From Bacteroidota bacterium (GTDB lineage Bacteria > Bacteroidota > Bacteroidia > Chitinophagales > Chitinophagaceae), in the NCBI GenBank assembly GCA_030706735.1, contig JAUZNZ010000011.1, positions 1-64,000 of the forward strand: a stretch of DNA of 64,000 nt. The letters are read 5' to 3'. The position numbers were made by a program, and so were the translations under genes. The notes under the pieces are model-generated. The model was given only the letters and a program-made list of their open reading frames with translations, searched no databases and was not told the DNA's origin. Of this stretch, positions 24,498-32,776 are shown piece by piece (positions within the stretch are counted from its first letter, which is position 1; each line of letters opens with the position of its first letter).

Positions 24498-25490
24498 ATG
24501 AATGCCAGCATGGCCGACCTCCGTATTTTGGCGGCGGACGTTGGTGGAACCAAGACCAATATGGCCTTGTACCGTTTTGCCGCCGGAGGCCTTACCATCG
24601 AGAAGGAAGAGAAGTATGCCTCTTCCGATTACCATTCACTCAAAGACATAATCGATGCGTTTTCAGGCGGCCGGCCTGCCGACCGTATTTGCGCGGCCGT
24701 CGCCGGGCCCGTCTGGCACGGCAGGAGCCACCTGACCAATCTGAGCTGGGAACTGGATAGCAGGGAACTGAGCGGCGTATTGAGAGTTCCCGTACGCTTC
24801 ATAAACGACCTGGAAGCGACTGCGTATGGCCTGGCGGGTTTGCAGGCCGGCGAACTGACTACGATGGCTCCGGGAGAGCCCGGTGCGGAGGGCAATCTGG
24901 CGATCATTGCGCCGGGTACCGGCTTGGGAGAAGGCGGATTGTATTGGGATGGCCGGTGTTATCATCCTTTTGCGACGGAAGGAGGCCATAGCGATTTTGC
25001 GCCGCGCAATGAGCTGGATATCGAGCTTTTTCGATACCTGCAAAAACAATTCGGGCACGTCAGCTGGGAGCGTGTGGTTTCGGGGATGGGGATCAGGACC
25101 CTTTATCGATTCCTGACAGAAGCTCGCGGGGAACCCGTACCGGACTGGCTGGCCCAGCGGATGCAGGCCGAAGACCCGGCTGCAGTGATCAGTGAGGCGG
25201 CCATGCAGCGGGAGGACCCGGTTTGTTCGGAGGTAATGACACTTTTTGGACGCTATTTGGCAACGGAAGCCGCCAGCCTTGTGCTGAAGCTCAAGTCGAC
25301 GGGCGGCCTGTATATCGGGGGCGGCATACCGCCCAAGATCCTGCCGCTCCTGCAGGGGCCGGACTGGGTGAAGAACTTCGACAACGAGGGCCGGATGCAT
25401 GACCTGCTGGAAAAAGTCCCTGTGCATGTGATATTAAATGATAAGATGGCGTTGATGGGAGCGGCGTATTATGGTGCATTCAGCATGTAG
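24498..25490 (+). CDS. glk: Glucokinase (Glk family)
   Basis: 330 residues from the ATG at 24498; a second ATG at 24510 is equally possible, while the longer frame begins before a plausible transcript start. Motifs of the Glk (non-ROK) family: the phosphate loop LAADVGGTKTN, AVAGPV, the sugar-binding block FINDLEATAYG, the loop IAPGTGLGEGGL, and TEGGHSDFAPR. The C-terminal STGGLYIGGGIPPK adenosine segment is also present. It phosphorylates glucose to glucose-6-phosphate in the cytoplasm and could use glucose released by the periplasmic trehalase. Confidence 0.94.
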   Translation: MNASMADLRILAADVGGTKTNMALYRFAAGGLTIEKEEKYASSDYHSLKDIIDAFSGGRPADRICAAVAGPVWHGRSHLTNLSWELDSRELSGVLRVPVRFINDLEATAYGLAGLQAGELTTMAPGEPGAEGNLAIIAPGTGLGEGGLYWDGRCYHPFATEGGHSDFAPRNELDIELFRYLQKQFGHVSWERVVSGMGIRTLYRFLTEARGEPVPDWLAQRMQAEDPAAVISEAAMQREDPVCSEVMTLFGRYLATEAASLVLKLKSTGGLYIGGGIPPKILPLLQGPDWVKNFDNEGRMHDLLEKVPVHVILNDKMALMGAAYYGAFSM

Positions 25491-25514
25491 GCAGGCGCGG
25501 GAACAGTCCATTAC

Positions 25515-26246
25515 TCACTCATATAAGACCTGGCAGCTCGCGCAATAGAAAGTACGCCGGGCGGTCTTGCCCATTTTAGGCACCCTGGTCACAGGCGTTC
25601 CATCCGGACAGGTTTTCTTCGTGTGCACCAGCCAATGCTTTCGGAGTTCGAAGGCCTTTTTCCATTTCAGGAAGTCGAAGCTGTAATTGCGCGCCTCGCG
25701 GATCAGCTCGCCGAGCTTGCGGGGCGGCAGCTTCCCGATGCGACTTTCAGGGTGGATCCGGGTACGGAACAGTACCTCATTCTTGATGATATTGCCGACG
25801 CCCGCGAAGATGTTTTGATCGAGGAGGGCGTCGCAAACCAGGAGGTCTGGCATCGCTTTAAGTCTCCTGCGGGCCAGCGCCGGATCCCACTGATCGCTCA
25901 TCACGTCGCCGCGCCAGTCGTATATCTCTTCCGGATCGCCGTCGAGCAGCCTTACGGAGCAGGTATAGAAATACAACGCGCCCTTTGCGAACCTCAGGGC
26001 AAGGCGGGGCTTCGGCTTCGTTTGTTCATTGATGCTGTACGATCCGAAAAGCAGAAAGTGGATGCGGAGGGTCATGCCGGGGAGGCAGATCAAAAAATGC
26101 TTGCCCCAGCTTTTGAAAGCCGTCACCTTCCTGCCTTGCAGCGGCGACATGTCTATTTTGGCATTGCCGGTCGCCTCCAATATCTTTTTTCCCGCAAAGG
26201 AGGCTACCGCCTCCTTCAAAATCACGATCGAGGGCCCTTCGGGCAT
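25515..26246 (-). CDS. Fpg/Nei-family DNA glycosylase (endonuclease VIII-like)
   Basis: Start at the ATG at 26246, giving MPEGPSIVILKE; Pro2 and Glu3 are the catalytic residues of the Fpg/Nei family, and the upstream extension has no such role. 243 residues with the helix-two-turn-helix block DQNIFAGVGNIIKNEVLF. The C-terminal zinc finger is unusual: KKTCPDGTPV offers only one cysteine where CxxC is usual, followed by a normal YCASCQ, so one zinc ligand appears missing or replaced. Removes oxidised bases with a beta,delta-lyase step. Convergent with glk, 24 bp apart. Confidence 0.88.
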   Translation of the reverse strand: MPEGPSIVILKEAVASFAGKKILEATGNAKIDMSPLQGRKVTAFKSWGKHFLICLPGMTLRIHFLLFGSYSINEQTKPKPRLALRFAKGALYFYTCSVRLLDGDPEEIYDWRGDVMSDQWDPALARRRLKAMPDLLVCDALLDQNIFAGVGNIIKNEVLFRTRIHPESRIGKLPPRKLGELIREARNYSFDFLKWKKAFELRKHWLVHTKKTCPDGTPVTRVPKMGKTARRTFYCASCQVLYE

Positions 26247-26332
26247 GGCTGCTATTTTATTCCGGAGAAGAGATCCATTCCGCCCCGACCGTGCAAAAGT
26301 TACGCCATGCATAGGGTGACAGATTGCGGGGC

Positions 26333-26366
26333 CGTCTAAGTAAATAGTAGGACCGCGTCTAAGTAA
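26333..26366. repeat. Direct repeat of CGTCTAAGTAA, 23 bp apart
   Basis: Two exact copies at 26333-26343 and 26356-26366 in the divergent gap between the nei-like gene and the next plus-strand frame. The spacing of about two helical turns would suit a regulator binding one face of DNA, but this is only a pattern. Confidence 0.5.
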
Positions 26367-26472
26367 GAAGTAAGGAATTCTAAATAATACCATTATTCTC
26401 CGCAAATCCGGTGGCCGCTCTGAAAAAAAACGCGGTGCTATCTCCTAATTTCGGAGTCAAGGATCTCTGATT

Positions 26473-26676
26473 ATGATAGACCATTCAAAAGAAAAGGCCG
26501 AAAAGGTAAAGGTCTTCCGCAAGCTCATGTCCAAGTGGCTCGCCGTGCAGGAGACGGAACGCAAAGCGCACCTCTTATTGGGCAAGAATCCCTCGGTCAG
26601 AGGGGTCAGGAAGGCTGCTGGACGCCACGGCGCCGGAGGTGTCGCAGGCACCGGAGGAATTGCCGGAACGGCATGA
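26473..26676 (+). CDS. Possible 67-aa hypothetical protein
   Basis: MIDHSKEKAEKVKVFRKLMS, then a helix (KWLAVQETERKAHLLLGKNPSV) and a Gly/Ala-rich tail. The first half is helical and charged as in real small proteins; the tail is low complexity. The gap between the nei-like gene and the aminopeptidase otherwise holds no gene. No family recognised. Confidence 0.35.
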   Translation: MIDHSKEKAEKVKVFRKLMSKWLAVQETERKAHLLLGKNPSVRGVRKAAGRHGAGGVAGTGGIAGTA

Positions 26677-26785
26677 GGGAGGCGCCGCGGCGGGCCTTAC
26701 CCAAATTGCGGTAGATTGATAAGCGGTATACCCTGGGTATCGTTAAAATCTTATTTTGACGGTATTCCTCACCAAAAACCAGGGA

Positions 26786-28408
26786 ATGAACAAGTCCGCC
26801 TCATTGGCTCTGTGCCTGGCCATCGCCGCGACGATCGGCGTCTACGCACAGGAAGGCCTGCCTTCCGATTACCTAAGCAAGGAATTTCATGCCGGACGCC
26901 GGGAGGCGTTACGAAGGCTGATGCCTGCTCATTCCGTCGCCGTGATCTTCTCCTATCCGACGCGTCTCTTCTCGAACGACAACGACTATCCCTATCACCC
27001 GAATCCCGATCTCTACTATTTTTCCGGGTACCTGGAGCCCAATGCCGTGTTGCTCCTATTCAAAGAACCACAAGATCCGTCAGGCGGCGGCAAGGCGTAC
27101 AAAGAACTCTTTTTTATCCAGAAGAAGGATCCGACCAGGGAGCTTTGGACAGGACGGCGCATGGGCGTCGAGAAAGTGAAGGAGGAATTGGGGTTCGACA
27201 GCGTCTTCAACGGCAGCGAATTTGCCCATTATCCTATCGACCTGTCGCGCTTCGACAAGATCCTGTTCGCACCCATTGCTTCCGACATCCCGGATGACGC
27301 CAGCGATCCGGATGATCTCTATGATCTGGCCAGGGCCTTCAAACAAAAAGCCGGCCTGGCGGCCGATTATGACGGCACCGTATCCGAGACGCTGGACCAG
27401 ATCATAAAATATTCCACCCCCGCCAACCTTGAACGGATCAAAGCATATATCAGCAGCAGCTTCGCCTCCGATGACAAGATCCGTTCCAACGAGTACATCC
27501 GGCAATTCATGGAGGTGAAGGATTCGACCGGCCTGATGAGCCTCAAACAAAAAGTCCTCGGACAAAAATGGTCCAATTCCTTGTATTTACAGGATATCGC
27601 GGCCTTGCGCGTGATCAAAACGCCGGAAGAAATGGATCTGATGCATAAGACGGTCTCCATCTCCTGCATCGCCCATGCGGAAGCCATGAAATCGATCCAC
27701 CCGGGCATATCCGAAGCTGAGCTGCAAGGATTGCAGGAATATGTCCAAAAGAAGCTGGGCGCAGAATACGTGGGCTACCCCTCCATCGTCGGCGCAGGTG
27801 CGAATGGCTGCATCCTCCATTACGAGGAGAATACAAACCGGCATATCGGCAAGGAGCTTGTGCTGATGGATGTAGGGGCGGAATATCATGGGTATTCGGC
27901 GGACGTCACACGGACCGTTCCCTCGACCGGCAAATTCAGTGTGGAAGAAAAAGCGATCTATGACCTGGTATACCAGGCACAGGAGGAAATATTCAAACTA
28001 TGCCATGAGGGCACGCCATTCAAGAAACTGAATGAAAGGGCAACCGAGGTGCTGGCCGATGGGCTGGTCAAACTGGGCATACTGACAGACAAGAAAGCCA
28101 TCGGCACGTATTACCCCCACGGATGCTCCCATTTTCTCGGCCTGGACGTACATGACGCGGGTGATTACGATCAGACGCTCAAGGAGAACATGGTCATCAC
28201 CGTGGAACCGGGCATCTACATCCCTGCAGGCAGCCCCTGCGATAAGAAATGGTGGAACATCGGCGTGCGTATAGAAGACGATGTCCGCATCGGGAAGGAT
28301 AAAGTGGACCTCCTGAGCTACCTTGCGCCCAGGAAATCAGAGGATGTCGAAAAAATGTGCGCGCAGGGCAGCGTCTTCAGAAACCTGGCCTTGCCTTCGC
28401 TGAAGTGA
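26786..28408 (+). CDS. Secreted Xaa-Pro aminopeptidase, M24B
   Basis: 540 residues from the ATG at 26786, which begins a signal peptide (NKSASLALCLAIAATIGVYAQ). The N-terminal half is the AMP_N creatinase-like domain (PDLYYFSGYLEPNAVLLLF). The C-terminal pita-bread domain has the two-metal ligands: MDVGAEYHGYSADVTRTVP (two Asp), HGCSHFLGLDVHD (His), VEPGIYIP (Glu) and IRVEDDV-like VRIEDDVRIG (Glu). It removes N-terminal residues before proline, probably in the periplasm. Monocistronic; the DJ-1-like gene converges on it 19 bp away. Confidence 0.93.
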   Translation: MNKSASLALCLAIAATIGVYAQEGLPSDYLSKEFHAGRREALRRLMPAHSVAVIFSYPTRLFSNDNDYPYHPNPDLYYFSGYLEPNAVLLLFKEPQDPSGGGKAYKELFFIQKKDPTRELWTGRRMGVEKVKEELGFDSVFNGSEFAHYPIDLSRFDKILFAPIASDIPDDASDPDDLYDLARAFKQKAGLAADYDGTVSETLDQIIKYSTPANLERIKAYISSSFASDDKIRSNEYIRQFMEVKDSTGLMSLKQKVLGQKWSNSLYLQDIAALRVIKTPEEMDLMHKTVSISCIAHAEAMKSIHPGISEAELQGLQEYVQKKLGAEYVGYPSIVGAGANGCILHYEENTNRHIGKELVLMDVGAEYHGYSADVTRTVPSTGKFSVEEKAIYDLVYQAQEEIFKLCHEGTPFKKLNERATEVLADGLVKLGILTDKKAIGTYYPHGCSHFLGLDVHDAGDYDQTLKENMVITVEPGIYIPAGSPCDKKWWNIGVRIEDDVRIGKDKVDLLSYLAPRKSEDVEKMCAQGSVFRNLALPSLK

Positions 28409-28427
28409 ACCCATCCGGATCCGCCGC

Positions 28428-29006
28428 TCAATGCGTCGTTCCGGACTGGTATGCGACGGGCGAGTGGACGCCTTCCCTGATCTCCGCGATCATCTGCTTG
28501 TTGAAGGCGTCGAGGTCTTTCGGCGTGCGGCTGGTCACCAGGCCATTGTCGGTGACCACCTCCTTGTCCTCCCAGATCGCGCCGGCATTCTTCAGATCCG
28601 TCTTCAATGACGGATAAGAAGTCATCTTCCTGCCTTCGATCAGACCCGTTTCGATCAGCAACTGAGGCCCATGGCAGATTGCCGCCACCGGCTTCCCCGC
28701 CTCCAGGAATTGTTGCGCGAATTCCACACTTTTTTCATCTTGCCTTAACCGGTCGGGGTTCATCACGCCGCCCGGCAGTACGAGGGCATCATAATCCTCG
28801 GAATTCGCCTGGTCGACGGGGACATCCACCGGGATCTCGATGGACCAGTGATCGTGATCCCAGGCCTTCACGTTGCCTTTGCGCGGCGACACGACGTGCA
28901 CTTCGGCTCCTGCCTCTTCCAGCGCTCGTTTCGGGCTTGTCAGCTCCACCTCTTCAAAACCGGTCTCGGTTAGAATGGCCACTTTCTTACCTGTCAGCGT
29001 TCCCAT
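28428..29006 (-). CDS. DJ-1/PfpI family protein, general-stress type
   Basis: 192 residues. Flavodoxin-like fold: GKKVAILTETGFEEVELTSP at the start, the glutamate in GFEEVE, ALVLPGGVMNPD, and the nucleophile elbow AAICHGPQLL with the reactive cysteine followed by His. Resembles YhbO/YraA-type stress proteins (deglycase or protease activity has been reported for the group, still debated). Cytoplasmic. Convergent with the aminopeptidase; divergent from the TolC-like gene. Confidence 0.93.
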   Translation of the reverse strand: MGTLTGKKVAILTETGFEEVELTSPKRALEEAGAEVHVVSPRKGNVKAWDHDHWSIEIPVDVPVDQANSEDYDALVLPGGVMNPDRLRQDEKSVEFAQQFLEAGKPVAAICHGPQLLIETGLIEGRKMTSYPSLKTDLKNAGAIWEDKEVVTDNGLVTSRTPKDLDAFNKQMIAEIREGVHSPVAYQSGTTH

Positions 29007-29182
29007 TTCAAAATTTTTGATTGAAAAATCGGTTCTCTGGCGGTTACTGCCTCAAAAAAGATACCATGGCCCCGTGTTTGAACCCGCCAAATCTCTATTT
29101 TTACATGATTGGGCCAACACCCGCCCACTCTGGCCTGCCCTTTGTTGACCCCTCCCATACCGGCGCAAGATCGCCGCAAACC

Positions 29183-30529
29183 ATGCCTCTTATGTCAATG
29201 CGAATCATCGTATGCAGCTTGATCCTTTTTAGCCTTAATAGCCGGAAGGCTTGCCGGGCTCAGGACAGCGCCGCCCTGCCCGTCAAATGGGACCTGCAGA
29301 CCTGCCTGGATTATGCCAAGAAGAACAATATCCAGATCAATACCCTGAGGCTGACGGAAAAAAATACCGAGCAGGAATATGAACTGTCGAAGGCGGCCAC
29401 GCTGCCAAACCTCACCGGAAGCCTGAACCACACGTATACGCACAGCAAGAATGTGAATCCCGTGGTCGGCGGATTCCAGACACAATCCAGCTTTGCCGGG
29501 AACTATTCATTGAATTCGACCGTCACCCTTTATCACGGCGGTTATTACATGAACGATATCCGGCAAAAGAACCTGGAGATCGAATCGGCCAACCTGAACA
29601 TCCTGCAGAGTGAAAATGACATCACGCTGCAGATCACGCAAGCCTACCTGAATATCCTGCTGGCCAAAGAGAATATCATCTATATCCATGACCTGCTAGC
29701 CACCACGCAGGCGCAGGTGGACCAGGGCCAAAAACAATACGATGCCGGAAGCATCGCCCGGAACGCGCTGATCGAACTGCAGGCTCAATTGGCCAATGAC
29801 AAATACACCCTGGTGACCGCCCAGAATACGGAGAGGCAGAATAAGCTGACGCTTAAGCAAATATTACAGCTTCCGACCTCCACCGCCTTCGATATCGTCA
29901 AGCCCGATACCGTGATCGCGACCGAAGCCGTAGCTTCTCTCGATACCGTCGAGAGCGCGGCCCTGCGGACCAGGCCCGAGATCAAGAACGGGTTGCTGGG
30001 CATCGAGATCGCACGGTATGACCTATTGAAGGCCCGATCCGGCTATTTACCCAGCCTGACCGCATCGGGAACGCTGTCAAGCGGGTACTCCAATAATCTG
30101 AAGGATGCCTATTTCAAACAACTCGATGACAATTTCTTCCAGCAGATCGGGCTCGGCCTAAGCATCCCGATATTCACGCGCCGCGTCGTACGCACCAATG
30201 TAGAACTGGCTAAGATCGAGATGGAACAGGCAGCGCTCAATCTGAAAGGAACGAAGACGGCGCTGGCGCAGGAGATCGAGCAAGCCTATATCAATGTCGA
30301 GAATGCGCAGGCGCAATACGATGCTGCCGTGGAGGAATTGAACGCTACCCGGGAGAGCTTCCGCATTGCCGGGGAAGAATTAAAAGTGGGGGCCGTCAAT
30401 ACGGTGAATTACCTTCAGCAAAAAACCCTGTACACGCAGGCTTTTCAGGCTTACATACAGGCCAAGTACAATTCCGCGCTCAGCGTCAAGATCTATGATT
30501 TTTACATGGGAATAGCAGTCAAATTATAA
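29183..30529 (+). CDS. TolC-family outer-membrane efflux protein
   Basis: First gene of a four-gene efflux operon. 448 residues from the ATG at 29183 (ATGs at 29192 and 29198 are alternatives); all precede a signal peptide, whereas the longer frame does not. Two OEP repeats with long coiled-coil helices: WDLQTCLDYAKKNNIQINTL, LQITQAYLNILLAKENI, then PEIKNGLLGIEIARYDLLKA and ALAQEIEQAYINVENAQAQYD. It forms the trimeric outer-membrane channel for the adaptor and ABC genes that follow. Confidence 0.92.
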   Translation: MPLMSMRIIVCSLILFSLNSRKACRAQDSAALPVKWDLQTCLDYAKKNNIQINTLRLTEKNTEQEYELSKAATLPNLTGSLNHTYTHSKNVNPVVGGFQTQSSFAGNYSLNSTVTLYHGGYYMNDIRQKNLEIESANLNILQSENDITLQITQAYLNILLAKENIIYIHDLLATTQAQVDQGQKQYDAGSIARNALIELQAQLANDKYTLVTAQNTERQNKLTLKQILQLPTSTAFDIVKPDTVIATEAVASLDTVESAALRTRPEIKNGLLGIEIARYDLLKARSGYLPSLTASGTLSSGYSNNLKDAYFKQLDDNFFQQIGLGLSIPIFTRRVVRTNVELAKIEMEQAALNLKGTKTALAQEIEQAYINVENAQAQYDAAVEELNATRESFRIAGEELKVGAVNTVNYLQQKTLYTQAFQAYIQAKYNSALSVKIYDFYMGIAVKL

Positions 30530-30541
30530 ACGCCCCCGGAT

Positions 30542-31939
30542 ATGCGAAAATTTAAAGTGCTCCTTATTATCATCTCCATTCTGCTCGCAGGGGCAGCCGT
30601 CTGGTATTTCTTCTTCAGGAAGGAGGAAAAGCCGGTCGTGCTGCTGACGGAAAAACCATCGTACGGCTATATTTCAAAGAGTGTGACGGCGACGGGCACC
30701 ATTCAGCCGGTCGACACGGTATCGGTGGGCTCCCAGGTATCCGGCACGATAAAGTCGATCTATACGGATTTTAATGCCAAAGTGAAAAAGGGACAGCTGC
30801 TCGCCGAACTGGACAAGTCGCTGTTCGAGGCGCAGGCTAATCAATACCGGGCCAACCTGGAAGTCTCCAGGAGCACGCTGAACTATCAAAAAAGCAATTT
30901 CGATCGCCAGACGCTGCTATTCAATGCGGGAGCGATCAGCAGGGCCGATTTTGAAAATGCCCAGAACCTTTACAATACGGCCAAAGCAAACGTGATGAGC
31001 GTCCAGGCGCAGGTTGACGCTTCGGAGAAGAACCTTTCCTATGCAAGCATCTATTCTCCCGTTGACGGCGTGGTCATGACGCGCAATATCAGCGTAGGGC
31101 AGACGGTGGCTGCCAGCTTCAACACGCCTACCCTCTTTGTCATTGCAAAGGACATCAGCAATATGCAGGTGCAGGCCGCGGTATCGGAGGCAGATATCGG
31201 AGATGTGAAGATCGGCTTGCGGGTCACCTTCACGGTTGACGCCTATCCGGATATTACGTTCACGGGCATGGTCAAGCAGATCCGCCTGGAGCCGGCTGTC
31301 AGCGCCAATGTGGTCACCTATTCAACGATAATCACTGCTCCCAACGAGGATCTGAAGCTCAAGCCGGGGATGACGGCGAATATCTTTATTTATACGAAGG
31401 AAGTGGACAGCGCCCTCCTGATCTCGTCCAAGGACCTGAAATTCGTTCCGGACGCCACGATGGCCAAACAGTTCGTCATCGTGCCGGCCCCGCAGGGCGG
31501 AGGGGGAACGGGTGGCGGCGGGACCAGGGGAGGCGGAGGTGGCGGAGCAAGAACAGGCCATGGCGGGCAGGCCGCAAGCGGAGGGCAGAGCGGGAACGGA
31601 GTGGGTCACCGGCACGATACCACGGCAGGGCAGGAGATCGATACCTCCGCCCGGACGCAGCGGGCCTCTGTGTGGGTAAAGGACGGAGATACGCTTCGGG
31701 AAAAAAGGATACGGGTCGGCCTCAATGACGACACCCATGCGCAGGTGCTAAGGGGTCTGACGACCGATGACGATGTCATTACCGGGATAGAGATCCCTGT
31801 TCCCAAGGCCGCTGCCGGAGGCGCTCCGGCGAGAAGTCCCTTCATGCCTGCCCGGCGCGGCGGGGGTGGCGGTGGCGGCAGACCAGGGGGTGGCGGCGGC
31901 GGTGGAGGTGGCGCCCGTCCTGCGGGGGGCGGCAGATAG
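30542..31939 (+). CDS. MacA/HlyD-type periplasmic adaptor with Gly-rich insert and tail
   Basis: 465 residues. Membrane anchor (FKVLLIIISILLAGAAVWYFFF), barrel-sandwich hybrid (VGSQVSGTIKSIYTDFNAKV, SPVDGVVMTRNISVGQTV), a coiled-coil hairpin (about 90-155) and a beta-barrel domain. Two low-complexity glycine-rich stretches are odd for the family: one at about 319-360 that interrupts the membrane-proximal domain (GGGGTGGGGTRGGGGGG, then His/Gly) and one at the C-terminus (RRGGGGGGGRPGGGGGGG). Adaptors of MacAB pumps link the inner-membrane ABC unit to TolC. Twelve bases after the TolC-like gene. Confidence 0.92.
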   Translation: MRKFKVLLIIISILLAGAAVWYFFFRKEEKPVVLLTEKPSYGYISKSVTATGTIQPVDTVSVGSQVSGTIKSIYTDFNAKVKKGQLLAELDKSLFEAQANQYRANLEVSRSTLNYQKSNFDRQTLLFNAGAISRADFENAQNLYNTAKANVMSVQAQVDASEKNLSYASIYSPVDGVVMTRNISVGQTVAASFNTPTLFVIAKDISNMQVQAAVSEADIGDVKIGLRVTFTVDAYPDITFTGMVKQIRLEPAVSANVVTYSTIITAPNEDLKLKPGMTANIFIYTKEVDSALLISSKDLKFVPDATMAKQFVIVPAPQGGGGTGGGGTRGGGGGGARTGHGGQAASGGQSGNGVGHRHDTTAGQEIDTSARTQRASVWVKDGDTLREKRIRVGLNDDTHAQVLRGLTTDDDVITGIEIPVPKAAAGGAPARSPFMPARRGGGGGGGRPGGGGGGGGGARPAGGGR

Positions 31940-31959
31940 CAGGCGATCAAACAGAAAAA

Positions 31960-32769
31960 ATGAGCAACAAAATATTGGAATTAAGAGAGATCAAGCGGGA
32001 ATTCCGGATGGGGGCCGAGGTCGTTCGGGCACTGAAGGGGGTGTCCTTCGATGTGGTCTCCGGCGAGTTCCTCACCATTATGGGAAGCAGCGGATCGGGG
32101 AAAACAACCCTCTTAAATACATTGGGCTGCCTGGACAAGCCTTCGAGCGGGACCTATCTGCTGGACGGAGTGGATGTGGGTACGCTGGGAAGGAATGAAC
32201 TGGCGAGGCTGCGGAATTTAAAAATAGGCTTCGTATTCCAGTCGTACAACCTGCTTCCCCGTACCTCGGCATTGGAGAATGTGGAGTTGCCCCTGCTCTA
32301 CAATAAGGCGATCAGCGCAAAGGACCGGAGGGATCGTGCGACGCGGGCCTTACAGGCGGTCAATCTCGGCGACCGGCTCGACCACACGCCCAATCAGTTG
32401 TCCGGCGGTCAGCAGCAGCGGGTAGCCATTGCGAGGGCGCTGGTCAATGAGCCCGTCATGATCCTGGCGGACGAGGCAACGGGCAACCTGGACTCCAGAA
32501 GCTCGTATAGTATAATGGCCTTACTGCAGGATCTGAACCAGAACCAGGGCAAAACGATCGTGTTCGTCACCCATGAGCCGGATATTGCCTCATTCAGCAG
32601 TCGCACCATTACCCTGCGTGATGGGAAGGTGATGAAGGACAGCCCCAATGAGAACAGGCGATCTGCGAAAGAGGTGCTGGCGGCCCTCCCGCCCTCGGAC
32701 GATTATTTGCCGGCGGTGGAGGGCGCAGGCGCCGTAGGCGGTGAGACGAAGGGGAACGAACCAAAATGA
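31960..32769 (+). CDS. MacB/LolD-type ABC transporter ATPase
   Basis: 269 residues. Walker A GSSGSGKT at 42-49, Q-loop FVFQSYNLLPRTSALENVELPL, signature LSGGQQQRVAIARAL, Walker B LADEATGNLD around 169-177, and the switch histidine in FVTHEPD. The residue after the catalytic Glu172 is Ala where this subfamily almost always has Pro (ADEPTGNLD). It energises the permease encoded next; 20 bp after the adaptor gene. The tail after about 235 is extra and polar. Substrate (peptide, lipid or drug) cannot be read. Confidence 0.93.
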   Translation: MSNKILELREIKREFRMGAEVVRALKGVSFDVVSGEFLTIMGSSGSGKTTLLNTLGCLDKPSSGTYLLDGVDVGTLGRNELARLRNLKIGFVFQSYNLLPRTSALENVELPLLYNKAISAKDRRDRATRALQAVNLGDRLDHTPNQLSGGQQQRVAIARALVNEPVMILADEATGNLDSRSSYSIMALLQDLNQNQGKTIVFVTHEPDIASFSSRTITLRDGKVMKDSPNENRRSAKEVLAALPPSDDYLPAVEGAGAVGGETKGNEPK

Positions 32770-32776
32770 TAAACGT

